A stretch of DNA of 64,000 nt from Trochalopteron elliotii (taxonomy: Eukaryota > Chordata > Aves > Passeriformes > Leiothrichidae): the NCBI GenBank assembly GCA_024734555.1, contig JANPWX010000008.1, forward strand, positions 5,650,509-5,714,508. The letters are read 5' to 3'. Under the pieces are notes generated by a model, which was not told where the DNA came from, did not search any database, and saw only the letters and a program-made list of their open reading frames with translations. Within the stretch, counting starts at the first letter, position 1; every line of letters begins with the position of its first letter. A program made the translations under genes and the position numbers. Below are positions 40,041 to 54,390 of the stretch, in pieces.

Positions 40041-43000
40041 TCTGGGGACCACTTGAAATGCAAGAAGTTTATTTTCTGTGAAATTTCTTAGCTGTAACAC
40101 ATAACAGATATATATCCTGTACATATATATGTGAATAAAACACATTTATATCCCTGTCAAGTATACCAAGGATGGAAATCTTAGCTCCTGGTCTTCAGAC
40201 CAGAAGACAATGTGTACTGACCATTTATTTTTCTTTTTTTAGTTCCCAGCTCCTGGAGCTCTATGTAAAACTAATCTCTTACTGAAGGGTAAATTTCTGG
40301 CTGCATTTTCCTCACAGCACCATGCAGCAAAATACCTTTGTTTATAATGGATATGTGCTTTTTATAATGACCATTCTGGTTCAAACATGCAGGATACTCT
40401 GCATATGCATATAATTGTAAAGGATGAAAGGTACAGGTTGAAGATAGAGAGGAACTAAGAAATTTTGAATTTGGCTGCTGACAGAAACAACCAATGTTAG
40501 TTCAGGGTTCTTTAGACATTCTCACACTCAACACATGAAGATCTTACAGTACTTTGATTTTCCTGCAAAACAAACTTGGCAATCACAATCATCTGTGTGG
40601 AAAGCACTTTCAAGCCTTCTTTTTCCGCTGGTGAGATTGGTAATGGCGTAGATGGTTGTATTTTGTTTGTTTTGTTTCCTTTCTAAAATTGATTCTAGAT
40701 TCCACTGATTGAAAACACTTTCTAAATCACTGGAAATGTTTGTGTTTTAATGTAGTGTTTAATATTCTGTTTATCTTCACATAGACAGGCTTTCTAGCTT
40801 CTTTAACACTGCCCAGCCCAAGGGTTCCTCACAGCATGAGTTGAAGCCCTATTAGGTCTAGCACAAAAACCTGTATGTTTGCAGGAGATTTGTAAATAAT
40901 GTTTGTGTTTGCTGCCTCTGGCATAAGGAGAAAGCAGTCAACCACATGCTGGTATTTTTGCAAATGTAGATATTGAGAAATTTACCCTGGTTTTTGGACA
41001 GAAATTGATGAGTTCTGGTCTCACTCAGGATTTCTCTTAGTGCTTTGACCAGATTGCATTTTTGTGCACTTGTGCAGGCCCTTGTCAGAGTGCAGGGTTT
41101 TGTCCTGCTGCCTTGGCACCACAACATGCTTTATTGTCCTGTCCCTCTCTGTCTTGCATCCTTCAGGTGACAGGAGTTGTTGCATTTGTTTTTCCCCCCT
41201 TCTTTCCACCAAGTGGAAGTCTGTTACTTACTATACAAAGGGCATACTGACACTGAAAATTTTGAGGATGAAGATCAACAAAACTTCTGAGAACTGCCTG
41301 GTGCTGGGTAATACTGCTCACTGAATTCTGTCCCATCGCAGTTATTTGAATTTGTTATGTCAAAGCTAACTGTTCTATTGTAGGCAGATCTCAGAGGTTC
41401 AACTTCCTAGTTCCTACATGCCAGCATTAAAGACCTTTGACCAGTATCTGATTAAAGAGACTTAAAATAGCTTCTTTGATCAGATGCATTTCAGAATGAA
41501 GGGAGAAAAATGTAACCTTTGGAAAAACCTACTGACCTGCACTTCAAGCAGAGGGTAGTGCTAGGATACTTGCAGATAAGCCCTGCAATTATGGTTCAAG
41601 ATATGGTGCTAAGTAAATTAAGCAAGCTACAAAGAGAAGAAAAAGTACTCCCAGATGCCTTTCTGTAAGTTCTGCTAACATGAAGGACATGTCAGTCACT
41701 AGATTTAGAAATTGACAGAAATATCCTATCTCATGTCTGTTACGCAGGATATTTCAGAAATCATTTTCTGATGGAATCATCTTTCTCCTCCTCTGCTGCA
41801 ATTTGTACAGTTAGCCAGCTCTGTATGAGGGAAGTAAACTGAAGTAGGAGTAATATTTCTACAAAATAAAGTGGATTATGCCCCCATTCTTTTGCAGTTT
41901 TGTGTGTGGACTATGGTGTCCATGGTGCTGAAAAATGATCTGCTCTTTGGGCAAATGCTGATTGCACCTGTCAGCAATATGGAGTGGTGACACAGTAAGA
42001 AATGATACAAAGTGCTTGTCCAGCTGCCATCCCAGCATCCAGGCAAGTGGGTGTAAAGAGTCTCTCAGCATACTTTTGTGTGTCAGGTTAGCTTTTGCTC
42101 CTAGATAAATTAACCTCTTTCACTGTTTTTGCATTTTTTCCACACTTGCATTAACATGTTGCTTAGCAAAGTGTTTTATCACATGTGAGACCCATGTTGA
42201 GAACAAGAACCATGGACAAAGCTGGTAGGCACATATTTATAAAACAATTTGACTACATCTGGGTTGCTGCTGTGTTATCACTGGCAGGAAAGGGATAGGC
42301 TGTTGTTCATCCAATTTTAAAGCAGCAATGATCACAGCTAATGCTGGATAATAAATCTGAATGTCATTTGATGTTCCAGCTCCCTTAAATATGCCATTCC
42401 TGGGACTCTTGTCCCAACACAGCTAGTAGTATTGTTTTGCAGGTGTGAGGAATCAAAATTGTCTGTCTCTTTAGAAAAGAAGTTGTATTTTTATTCACTT
42501 TTTAGATGGCCTCATGGAGAGCTCTCAGTCTAGTAGATAAAATGGGGGGATATAATATTAATATGTTGCCATGAATTTTGTGAGTAATTCTGCTTTCAAA
42601 ATTGACTCTGTGGTGACAGGATTCTGTCAGGAAGACAGGCAAGTCACTTTTGGAATATAGTCTGAAAATTATAAAAAATTTCTGAGCACTTGCATTCTAG
42701 ATGTGATGTGCCTGAAAATGAGGGTGAACTGTCTTTAGGAAAGCTTGAAGCAAGCATCTCAGTTTTATAGCAGTGTCTTTTGTTTTTTCTATGGCCAACT
42801 TGTGGCCAATATCTAGCAGTCTGAAAACAGGACTGTTACCTTAGAAACTTTATTTTACTGTACTTTGTAGTTCATGGCTTATTTCTGTGAACCACAATTC
42901 TTGGAACATGCTACAGGGAGCATTTCATTTCAGTATCAATAATTATTTCTGGTGACAGATTTGAAGTGGTCCAAAAGAGGATGGGAGTAGGAATTGAGAT

Positions 43001-46000
43001 TACGGTGAAATAGGGGAGTAAATCTGTTCTCTGTCCCTTTCCCAGATCAAGGCCAGTCGATTAACACAGCAGTGCTGAAACCTTTCTGGACAAATGTCAG
43101 CAAATCAGGCTACAGGGCTTGTTCTGCCTGTAGTCTAAATGGGTAATAACTCCCAAGTGCCTTGAAGCCAGACAGCTTTTCAATCCCCAATCTGAATTAC
43201 TGCTGCAGTTTTAACCTGGTTACGTGAATAAATCATTCCAAAAAAATACAAGTAAGAGGATATTGAACAGCCTAAGTATTTATGGCCTGTGGTTACACTG
43301 GTCCCAGACACAGGGCAAGAAAACCAATTTCCAGGGGTGGCCTACTTCATACATCACTAGTCAAGTATGCTAAAGTGCTGATGGCTTGAACACCTAACTA
43401 TGCATGATTAGACTGAGGTGGCAGGACGCATTATTTCCTTTTATCTTCCTTGGCTCAAAATTTAGAGGACGCATCACTCTTCAGCTTAAAGGATCAGAGG
43501 TCAGGAAGTTTCAATCTCATCCTTCTCACATCACAACCTTAATTTCATTTTTCTGCCCCAAACACTATTTAGATCTATGATTAGATGCCATGGTGAGAGC
43601 ACTAAAATGTCTCTCTCTTTGGCTTGTCATCTGTCTGTCTCAACAAACTAAACAAAGTGTGAACTAAATGTGAGAAATAACTAAATAAGGCCTTGGCATT
43701 GCACATATGTCCTCTTTTTCTCTGATGGATGTCAAGCAGACCAGAACTAAGGGGAGTGGTTCACCAGACTGTCCACGTGTGTGCGTTATCTTGCAGAGGT
43801 GTGATGGTGGCCTGGACCAGGAAGTCTTTAAAACATGAAAAATATTAAAAAGTTGCAAAGATAATATTACCACCCTATGCCTTAGGCCAGCAGCTGTGAA
43901 ATTGAATCTGTGTTGCAATTTGATGCTCCAATGGCATCTTCCCAGGCCTTTTGTTGATGGAAGTTGCATCATTGACCTTAAGCAGATGAGGAAACTCCTC
44001 TCAGAAAAAACTTCACCAAGACTCAACATGGCTTCTTTAATCACAGTTAAACATCTGTAATTATTATTGGTTATTGACCTGTAGGTAAGAATTTTAAACT
44101 GTTTTGAACTAAGCACAATGCTTATATACATTTTTGGGGCTTTTCTCCTCTTGCAGTATTGAAGAAGGAATAAATGATAGCTTGATGATTTGCAAAGTCA
44201 TCTAGGTTAGAATTTCTGAGTTCCTCATTTCTAGTATTCAAGCTTTGCAGCTTTGCCATAAAATCTATCGGTTGATTTGTTAAAAAGTTATATTTAATAT
44301 CCTCTTCCAGAATGGACCGGAACAGTGTGTAACATGCTTGTACTGTTATTAAAATTGTGAAGAAGGGATGTAAAATACCCTTAAACTTGGTGGCAGTCAC
44401 TTTGTGCAAGTCTAGATAAATGCAGAAACTGCCAGGTAACAAGTAAATCTTTCAGTCTTCATTCCTCAGGTGTATTTGAGGAGGTGATTATTAACTGAGG
44501 AAGTGATTTTCAGTTATCTCACTTGGGCCTGGATGTACTGGGACTGAAATGATGGTGTTTAATATGCAAGAAAGGTTTCAACTTCCTCCTCCCCTCTGTC
44601 CTAACCTGGCCTGCTTTGTCTCCCCGTGAATCATCTCCATCGATCACTTACTTGCTTGGCAAGCCAGTTGAGTTCACCAGTTTAGGAGAAAACAGACCCA
44701 GCTGAAAAGAAGCAAGTCACCTGCTCAGTGGAAACACGACTAGGAGGCCAGGAGACTGGGCTTTGGTAACTCTGTTTTCTTAAACAGCAGGTTCTTGTGT
44801 CAGCTCTCTTGTGAAGAGTTATGCTCAGAGCAGTTTCAGGAAGCACAGCTTCAGCACTCCCTGGTTAGGGTGCTCAGCAGAAACCTTCCTGCTGGCAGGA
44901 AAGTCTAAGGTTATAGAAAAGTCATTTTTATTAGCTCTCAGCTTTCAAAAAAATAATTTCAGAAAATCTCCATATTATGCTGAGAGATATTAAGCTCTGC
45001 ATGTGACTGCAGCCCTGTGAAATATTTCTGACACAGGGAATTGTATATTTAGTCAGTATTGGTTTCCTGCTTTTTTGGATAGAAAGTTGAGAGGTTTTCC
45101 TTGCATGTGCATTGGGAATATCTTCAGCACAGATGATTCTTAAAACTGCCTTGGACTTTTCACTCTTTATATTTGAAAAAAATAATAGCCTCAATATGTG
45201 AAGACTATTTCTATAACAGTATGGTGGTGTACAACAGGATGTGTTACAGAGCTTTTGCTCTATTTTCAATTATCTATTAAAGTTTTGGTGAAGACAGAAA
45301 TTGTCATCATCCATTTAGTAGAATCTTCCTTGTTCTCCTGTGCTTTGCTGTAATGAACACAGGCAAAACAGAGCTAGCCTGTAATACTGGGAGTTCTTCT
45401 TATATTCAGTAACACTAGCAGTTCCACAAACAAAGGAAAAATAAACAAAACCTATCTTTCAGGGTGCATAATAAAGACTAGAAGAAAACAATTGCCCAAA
45501 ACAACTGGGGAGATGCTTCCTGGTAGAGCTCCCTAAAGCCTCAGTCACTGCCTTACTGGTTTGAGCCATTAGCCTTTTCTGGCAAAAGACTTGTTTGAGA
45601 CTTCAAAAATGTGGTTTCCGTATGATTTTTAAGACTCACTTGAGGAAAACCTAATTTGAATGCATTTTCCTGTAATTGTAAATTAGTCATTTTAGCAAAT
45701 TTGTAATCTTCTTTTCTCTGCATGACAGTCACCTTTCTTTTCCCTTTTTGCACACAGCTGAATTCTCCTTTTCTTTTCCCCCATCTCTTGAGTTATTACT
45801 GAAAATGTAGGAGGCATAATGGTGCTTTGCTACTGCCCTCTGAGACCTAGAGCTGTATAATGGAAAACAAGGTCATGCCACAAATGTATGAATACCATTT
45901 CAATTTGTTAATGTATGTACAAATAATAGGAATTATTTGAAATTAGATCAAGTTCTGTGAAAGAGGGGTAGAACACAATTTTTCCCAAGCAGAAGATGAA

Positions 46001-47674
46001 TCAAAATCCTAAAGTTATTTTTATTTTTATTCAGTAATCCCAGACTAAATAGTGATGGAGAAATACAGAGAGGTGGCCGCTAGTGCCACTGGATGGACAT
46101 TTTTATTTTCAGTATTCCCACATATGAAGCTAAGCAAGCAATTCAGATAGTTGTGAGCATAAATGAACTTTACTGAACTTCTTCAGACGAACTCTGTATC
46201 CTCTTTTCCTTATTCACCAGTTCTGCCATGTGACTTTGCTAGCATATTAGTAGGTTTCTAATGACAGTAATGGTGTGTGAAGAGTGCAACTTTAAATTGC
46301 TATGCTTAATTATAGCTATTTTTCCCTCTCTGCTCTCCTGCAAAATTATTTCCTTTTTTATTTAATAGCCAGTGATCAAATGATTTAATGAAATGATCTG
46401 TGGAGAGTTTCTACTGAAAGCAGATTTGACATCTCCAATAATTCAAGAGGTTTTGGCTCATTTCTTAGGAGAAATGGCTTTAATATTAACTTTTGCCTAT
46501 AATTTACCTGTTGGAAACTGTTTTTAAGAATGCAGTATTTTCAAAAGTGCATTAGTTGCTATTTAAAGCCTAGTATTCAAATGATCAAATGAAATTACCT
46601 CTGAAGGTCCACAGTGGTATAAAGCAATGTCTCATGACAGACTTGAGCTACCCTTAGATTGAGCTATAAAGTGTGACAATGGTTACTAGGCTTCAGGAAA
46701 TGCTGTCTTCATCCATGAGATCTTATTAAAATCTATGGACCCTTTTAATGTCTGGATTAGCTGCCACTGCTCTGGGTAAATATATTTGAAAGAAAAAGGA
46801 GGGAAATGTCTGTTCTCTAAATACCTCTTGGCTGTCTTCTCAAAAAATTGGGTATAGAAATTTGAGATAGATATGTGCTTTTTCTCCTGCAAATGAACGT
46901 TTCATTTGCCTGAAGGGCACAATGTGAAGGCTACTGTCTCCTGCTTTGGGAATGTGTATGATGACAATAGAAGGGAAATATATTTGTATTCTTTTAAATT
47001 CTATCTTCATAATATTTTAAGATATTAAATGCAGACAAGAGTGGGAAGAGGTTTGGTTTGGGAAGGAGAGGAACATGGGATAGCAGGGGAATAGGAATTG
47101 CCTTGTGTGGGTTAGAATAGAGCAGCTGAAAGGCAAGAACAAAAAATGATCTGCTGATTTGTTCATCCAGTTGCCATATTATAATAAGAAATATTATGAT
47201 AAGAACTAAGTTATGCAGAAGATAGAAGTTTATGCAGAAGTTATTGTAGCAGGCAACAGCATCTTTCTAGTGCACGCACGAGCTTGGGAACTAGCAGAAC
47301 CTCTCTGAGGGCAGAGATACTGGCAAAAGACGTGTAAGATGCTCTCTTTATCCTTTCCACTCCATTAGTGCAACAATGTAATGAAGTTTAAGTGAGGTAG
47401 TTTGTTATGATGGAAGCTCAGCCCCGCTGCTAACCCATGCCACAGAGGAGGTTGTGCTCTGCAGTGTCAAAGGAAATCAGTGCTAATGGAATAACTTCAT
47501 TAAAATTAATTGGGTATGGTTCTGTCTCTTAAATGTAAGATTGATGTAGGTTATTTTCGTCTGCTTCTTTGCTTAAGGTTAAACTCAGTTTACTTAGGAT
47601 ATCCCATGTTGTTTTCTTCTCTTGTTCACATAAAAGTTGGAGTACAGTGAAATGGTTCAAAAATTTGGACAACT
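40041..47674 (+). other. GRID2: GRID2 intron 2, fourth block
   Basis: AT-rich intron with no recognised gene. It includes the longest open frame in the window (155 codons, minus strand, 43664-44131), which overlaps a second minus-strand frame of 106 codons (44122-44442). Neither resembles a protein I know, and the two are in different frames. Confidence 0.78.
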
Positions 47675-47730
47675 CGGGGTTGGGAAAGACATAGCAGACC
47701 ATCCTAGTCTGTTCTTCTGCTAGACCTCGT
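47675..47730 (-). repeat. Possible CR1 fragment in reverse orientation
   Basis: GGGTTGGGAAAGACATAGCAG followed by ACCATCCTAGTCTGTTCTTC has the order of the reverse-complement CR1 3' end (GGTTGGAAGGGACCT, then GATCATCCAGTC). It is diverged and short, with no terminal octamers visible. Confidence 0.35.
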
Positions 47731-49541
47731 TAGACTCTATAAATTCCCTCATTCCTGAGCATCTATGGTAATTGATGTCAGAATAAGAATTGTGTTTATG
47801 AGAGTAAGAAGGAATTGCATGTGACAGGACATGCTGCGTCTTGCATATCATCTGAACAGAAAATCTGGCCTTTTCTCATTCAGTGACATTTTCAGCACTG
47901 CCTCAACTTTGATGTGATAGCTGCAGACCATGCTGTAGTTTCTATCTCGTTCCATGCAACTGGCAGATGTATGTCCATGGAAGATAAAAACAGGTATCCT
48001 GTCATGTCTCCTCTACATCAGTAATTTAGGTGCTTGCCTGTGTTTTGTACTGCACTTGGGTAAAGCCTACAGAATGTGCAGTATCTTGTCTGATATGCTG
48101 TTTACTATTTTTGGATGTACCAAAAGGTAACATTTGGAAGTGTAAATATTTGTGGATGGCGAAGAAAACAGGAAAGGTAACAAATACAGTTTTCTATATT
48201 CTTGTTGTTGAAAGTGGAATATAATGTTGATTCATGTTATTATCCTATTTTTGCTGTAATGCATTTCAGGGAAGATCAAATTACCTTTATTCATGTCACT
48301 GTCACCACTACTCTGGAGCAGTACCTGTACATACCACAGCCTGTATAATCAGCCACAAAATATCTAGTTTTCTTGCATAGCTGACACTTTCTGAAGCAGA
48401 AAAGTAAAAAACAATGATAAAATCATGGCCTTCTGCAGGGCATCTCTTGCCTGTTCTTGTGCAAAGAACTTGTGCCTTGAAGGACTGTAAATTAGATAGC
48501 AGAAAATTGTGAGGGTGGCAACTCAGGTTAAATGCCTCCAACTATTAAAAGCATGCCACTGCAATCAAATGTGCATTGCTCAGAAAAAGAGAATTTAACA
48601 TCTCCCCCCATATGCAAAACATTTGCTCAGTGTTTTTTCCCTCCACTATTTAACTAAATACTGGGAAAATTGAACTTGTACATATCTGTTTTCCTACTGG
48701 CCCATTTCTTTCTGCTGATTTCTGGTATGATTATGGTTTTTGTGAGATTACTGGGGGTATTGAATGAGTTCTTAATTTTTGAGAGAGGTCAGTGATTAAA
48801 ATACTTGCTTTTCTGTCTGCATCTGGCCACTCTGATAGATGCTATAAACATGCTTATTTTTCAGTATGATATTTCCCTTTGTGAGATAGAATACTTTTTT
48901 TGCCAGCATTTTGCAGAATGAACAAGAACTCATACATATTTTCTTAGCTCCTGTAAGCTGCTAGAGCTATCCCTTAGATTTCTGCTGGAAGACCAATGAA
49001 TCATTAGCACCACAGGAGAGAATTGTAATGAGTTCTGATTAATCTGTAATACACCACCACTCCAACATCCTTTGTTAATGGAATTTTTGATTAGATTAAT
49101 ATTTGAATTATCAGTGGTTTCATCAGTTCCTTCTGTAAAAGCTGGGCATGCAAGTGATATTACCCTTTGGGGAGTATTTAGTTGGCAGAAACTGTAGGGG
49201 AGCAGTCCAATCTTGGCATCTCAGTCCAGAGCCTTCTGGAATCTGTCCCTTCTTGTTATGGTTTTCCTCAGATTCTCTTACAAATATATAAATATAGTGA
49301 CCAGTTGCTACTACAGAGATGTCTTCCCTACTTAGTCTTTTTCCAGACTGGTGCTTGCAATTTTTTCCTTTTCTGGCAGGTATCTTCAACTGCTTAGCAG
49401 TTTGACTGAAAGGGGATTATATGGGCAGTGGATGTCTGGACTAGGAACTCTGCAGCATAATTTCAAATTCCCTTCTGGAAGGAAGGTAGAGGTAAAAGGC
49501 CAAAGCTTCCTTCAAGAACTGCCATGGATCTGACTGGAAAA

Positions 49542-49559
49542 TGGATGGATGGGTGGATG
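49542..49559. repeat. GGAT-type short tandem repeat
   Basis: Four imperfect GGAT units, one with a GGGT variant. Confidence 0.8.
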
Positions 49560-52185
49560 TGGCCAGCATCTAAATGATGCACTAATTAATCTTTCAGAGA
49601 AATTATAAAATAGATCATGTGTAAAGTAGTTCTGTATTTGTTTATACATACCTTATCCTTTTATTGAAAAACCCTTCCATTATTTAGCAGAGAAAAATAA
49701 ACTGTACTTATGAAAGAACTATTTGATATATTTGTATACCAGTATATTTACCAAATAGTGAAGAGTATTTACCAAGTATTTCAGAGCAAATTTCTTGAAG
49801 TGCAAATAAAGTTCCAAAGAACACCTCCCTATAAACACAAACTTCATCTAAGTGCTTGATAAACCAGAATGTTTTTTTAATTATGCAAAATAAGCTGCTA
49901 CTACTGCTGAAATTATGAGAGAGATCAAGCACTGCCTGCAGGAAAGATCCAGGTAGTTCTACATAATAACAGTAAGTAATCAGGGAGACTAGAAGTGAGC
50001 AGAAGAGGGGAAGTGCCCCAGAAATTACAACTTCCTGTACCCAAACCCCTTTTTAGAGACCGAGCTCTCCAGTGAGCATACATAATAAATTTTACAAGCG
50101 TGTCTGCAATTTCTACATGCAAGAGTCATGACTTTAGGAGGCTTCCTGGCAGAGTTGTGATATCCATGGAAGACAGTGTGCAAGCAGCAGTGCAAGTTTT
50201 TTATGTGGGTAATAAAGCTTCTCAAGTCTTCAAATGAGAGCTCATGGGTTCATATTTTGTGATAGAAAAGTCTTACAAATATTTTTCATTCTGTAGGTGT
50301 GATGAGACTGAGTCATCTCTATCTTCTGTGTGGATTTCCCTAAACTCTCCTCTGTAGCAAATGCCCCCAAATGACAAAAATAGCTTTAAATCCCAAAGCC
50401 AGACTCATCTTGAGTATAAATTATACCGACTAATATTTAGAAGCAGAAAAAAAATCTCAAAATAGGATTCATGTAAACAGAAACTGGTCAAAAGTTTGCA
50501 GATTTTACTCTGCCTGACTTCTCTCCTCTTGCAGTCTTTCCATTCCTTTTGTGGTGCAAACACAGCCTTTCCTTCAGGCTTCATTTTCTCCCCAGTGTTT
50601 CTGTGGCTAGAGAACAATGTTTGTGTTCCCCTCCAGAGAAAGGTTTTTATCTGTCACCTCCAAGGCCCGACTGCCTCTCACTTTTCTCAGCCATTTCTGC
50701 TGTCCAGATTTGCATCTTTTCTGTAAGCTTTCCTTCCCAGTCCTTCTTTCTTCCCTCTCTTCATTCTTCTTGCATCTCAGCCCCAAGGAAGTCCTGGCTA
50801 TCCCCAGAAGCCTCACCATGACCCAATGGCAGAAGCAGGACAAAGCAACAAGTTTCCCCCTAACATGCATCTCCACTAACATGCTCTGTTACAACATAAC
50901 TTACACAATACACCAGTACATTACACAGTAAGAGACAAAGTAACGGTAAAGCAGAAGGTGGTCAATGCAGCATGACATTGCAGGTTTGCTGAAAAGTATA
51001 AATACATTAGGAAATCAGCAGAAATCTAGAAATGTTGGGTGTGCTATGAAGCCTGAATAATTTACAGAGGCTAAAATGGTACACAGCTTTTATTCACTAA
51101 CTGCTGCTTCGTGATTATATTAAGGTTGATGGCAAAGCTTTCCCTCATTTCATTAGAACTGGACTTGGCCTTAGTTGCTTTTACTTAAAACACTCCAAGG
51201 AATAAAAAGAATAATCAGAGTTGCAGTGAAAAGGATTGCTCACTGGACACAAAAGAGAAAACATCAATAAAGTAGAAATGTATTTACCATTGTGATGTAT
51301 GATCTTCTGAATCTCAGGCTTGGTACTATGCATGGTTTTGGCTTTTTTTATAGCCACTTGTTATATTAGCAAGTAGAAAAGCAGGACTACACATTAGCAA
51401 CAATTGGCTCACTGCTGGTAAGAAAAATAGATTTTATGAAAACAAGTGCAAAAAATAAAATTTTAGTTGAGGGATAAATGACTGAGAGATAACAACTGAT
51501 TTTTTTATTCCTTTTTTCCTCTGCACATATTATTATACACGGTAAAATAATATGAAATATGACTTGTTCTATTCTTCTTGAAGGAAAAGTCAGGAATTCA
51601 TGGTCTCTGCTGGAGGCAGTAGTGGCTTGAGCCGGGTATATAATGAATTTTCTTTCCTCCTAGTTCTTAAACTGCAGAACAGTTTGTTGTATAATGCTCA
51701 GGTACTCAGTCACACATGACTAGCAAAGAATGATTTTTAAAAAAGATGCCTTCCCTCTGTTTTCTTGATGAAAAGTGGAAAGAAAAGTATTCTCAGTTCC
51801 TTCTGCTGTGTTTTGCTTACCTTCATCTTCATATCAGAGCTCTTGTTTTGTTTGGCTCTAGTTTCTCTTGGCAGTTTTATGTGTACTGTGAGGTTTCAGA
51901 GCTAACATCTGAGGGTTCATACATGTTCAAATGCAATTTAGTAATGCTAAAAGAAGCAAAGACAATTTAGAGAATTTATTAGGCACGACAACATGACTGT
52001 CCCAGGGGATTATTTGCTGGCAGTTGTGCTACTGGCAGGTCATTAGGAAAAGAATAGATGAGTGCTTTGGTTTGTCCTCTCACCTTCCTGCTACAGCTAT
52101 TTCCATATGCTTTAAAGGCCTGACTGGGCTTCCAAGTAGTGACCAATCTGTTTTTGATTGTATTTATGCTTGTGTATGTAATCTG

Positions 52186-52199
52186 AAAAAAAAAAAAAA
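52186..52199. repeat. Poly-A tract, 14 bases
   Basis: Uninterrupted A run followed by GAAACAAACCCCAAAC. The upstream sequence was not recognised as a retrotransposon. Confidence 0.9.
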
Positions 52200-53827
52200 G
52201 AAACAAACCCCAAACATTTTTTTGCATGTACTTTATTTCTAATACATTTTTTTGTCATCTCATTTTCTTCCCAAGGAATTTCCAAGGCAGCAAAGCTCAC
52301 TATCAGATGGAATTACAAACAACTGCTCTCTACTAATCATGTCTTGTGCAAAAAAAAAATGTAAATGCTCTTCATAGTTACACAACAGAAGAAGGATCAG
52401 AAATTCAGCTGTAAGTTGGCATCAAGTTGAAAACATTAGGGATCAATTTGGAAATCTACATGGATGTACTTTGGAGTTAAAAGTGAGGTCTTAGGGACAT
52501 GCAGGTGTACTAATTATGGGCTGAGCAGACCGGTGTTATTCCAAAGATGTGGATGTACAAAATAGATCTTTGGTCTTGTATGGACAGATCTGTCTTAATT
52601 TTTCCTTATTTAATCTTGCATAAAACAAAGCTGTGGAAGTGTAGTGGTGGTGATACTGTAGATAGCTGTGCTCAGTTAATTAGTGCTATTCTTGTACGGT
52701 GCCTGGCTTTAAAAATAGCATAGTTCATGTAAATAATTTTCTTTCATGTATTGTGATGTTACTCTTTTGTAAGTTTACATGCTTTTAACTTTCAACTTCA
52801 AGTTTATTTTGATCTTTCAGTCTTTACTGGCATGGGAAGGGCAGTAAATCTTCACATCACTTTATGAAAACAACATAGTAATGAAGCTTCTTACATGGAT
52901 AGCACTGGCAATCAGATCCAATAAGAAAAGCACGGAGAAGAACTAATGGCTAGGCTAGAAACGTAATTGATTCATTCCTCTGGACTTTTAATTAGAAGTA
53001 TATCAATTTTAGATGTTTAGTTTACCTCACAGAAATGAATCATCTCTCTCAAGTTGACTTTCATATGTTTTTTCTCCTCTGACGGGTCTTATCTTAGTTA
53101 TGTTCTGTAATGCAGTCTAGTTTTCCATACATTTTTTTTCCCACCCTACTCTATATACAAGGCTGTTGTCCACATTTTATGTATTTTGGTCTGTTTATTC
53201 CCAAATCTGTATATGGAACTTTTTCAGGTAGAAATAGACTTCAAGCCTTTGGCTATATGGACGTAACTTTCCACTCACTGCACCAGTGCAGGTTACCACT
53301 GTTCCCAAATGCTCAACCAGCAGGATGGAATGTTTCCTATTTTTTGCTGGTTCAGGAGACTCCTGTTTCCTGGGCTTTATCTCCTCACCAGTATGCTCAG
53401 GAGAGAAATTGCATTTTGCTGTTCATTGTTTGCAATGCAGAGACATGCAACCATTTTACAAAAGCTGAAGACCAAAACTGTTGTGATTATGCAAATAGCT
53501 TCTGGATTTTGTCATTTAGCTGAGATGGGAGGACACTTGGTGCTTGTCCAAGTGTCACATCCAAACAATCACAGACCTATGGCTTTGTGTGACATGCAGA
53601 GACTGTGCTTTCTTTTGTGTTTGCCTTTAGGTTGTGTATTGGGTGTAAGTGTCTTGGAGGTTTGTTTTGTCTTTATCTCTCACTGCTCTAGTCTATATTT
53701 AATTAGCAATAAATTAAACTAATCTTCCTCAAATCATGTCTTTTTCACCTGTGATGGTAAAACTGGTAAAATGCCTCCTTGTTCATCTCAACTCCCAGAC
53801 TTTCCCATCACACTTTCTCCCCGTGTG

Positions 53828-53897
53828 CTGTTGACTAGGGGGTGTGAGAGAGTGTCTGGGTGGGCAGTGCCAGCCAGCCAAAGTGAAATCCACCACG
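53828..53897. mobile_element. Possible endogenous-retrovirus/LTR-related fragment
   Basis: A comparatively GC-rich stretch reads GGGTGTGAGAGAGTGTCTGG, then GTGGGCAGTGCCAGCCAGCC, then AAAGTGAAATCCACCACGG. It resembles a motif I associate with avian ERV-derived repeats (tandem CCAGCC, then AAGGTCAACCCACCAC). No paired LTRs, primer-binding site or gag/pol reading frames are visible, so at most this is a short relic. Confidence 0.25.
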
Positions 53898-54376
53898 GAG
53901 TTGTAAAGTTAGTTATTTTTCCAATTGGGAAGTTTACTCTTTGAGTGAGAAGTAAAAGGTGTGGGGAAAATATGCAGTGATCCTGAAGGAATACCTCTTC
54001 CCCTCCAGCTGATCTCTCGGAACAGATGTCTCGCAGACTTCCTTGTCATGTGGTGAATTTGCTTTGTGGTGGAAGGGGAGTCAGTGAACCTTCATTTTCT
54101 AATGAAGTACTATGGGAACTCCAAATAGTTTCCCTGAATATCAGCTGTGAAAACTGTAATTGCAGCCATAAAGTAGCAAAAACTTCAGTAGCAAAGCTCT
54201 AGGGTACTACTTTTAGTCTGTGATCTCTTAAGGAGCAGCTGTATTTTGGAGGAGTTTAAGAACATCTGGATACAGATGAATCTGTTCAGTAATATAGGGA
54301 ATTCTTCTATCCACCTGTTCTTTAATTTCTCAAAGACTTTTTTTGTGGTCTGAATCAACTGGAACAGTGTAATGCT

Positions 54377-54390
54377 AGAGAGAGAGAGAG
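54377..54390. repeat. (AG)7 microsatellite
   Basis: Seven uninterrupted AG units followed by ATTAATATC. Confidence 0.95.

Noticed and set aside
40188..40203. Palindrome CTGGTCT-TC-AGACCAG
   Set aside because: Seven-base arms with a two-base centre are expected by chance in a window of this size, and a two-base loop is too tight for an RNA stem.
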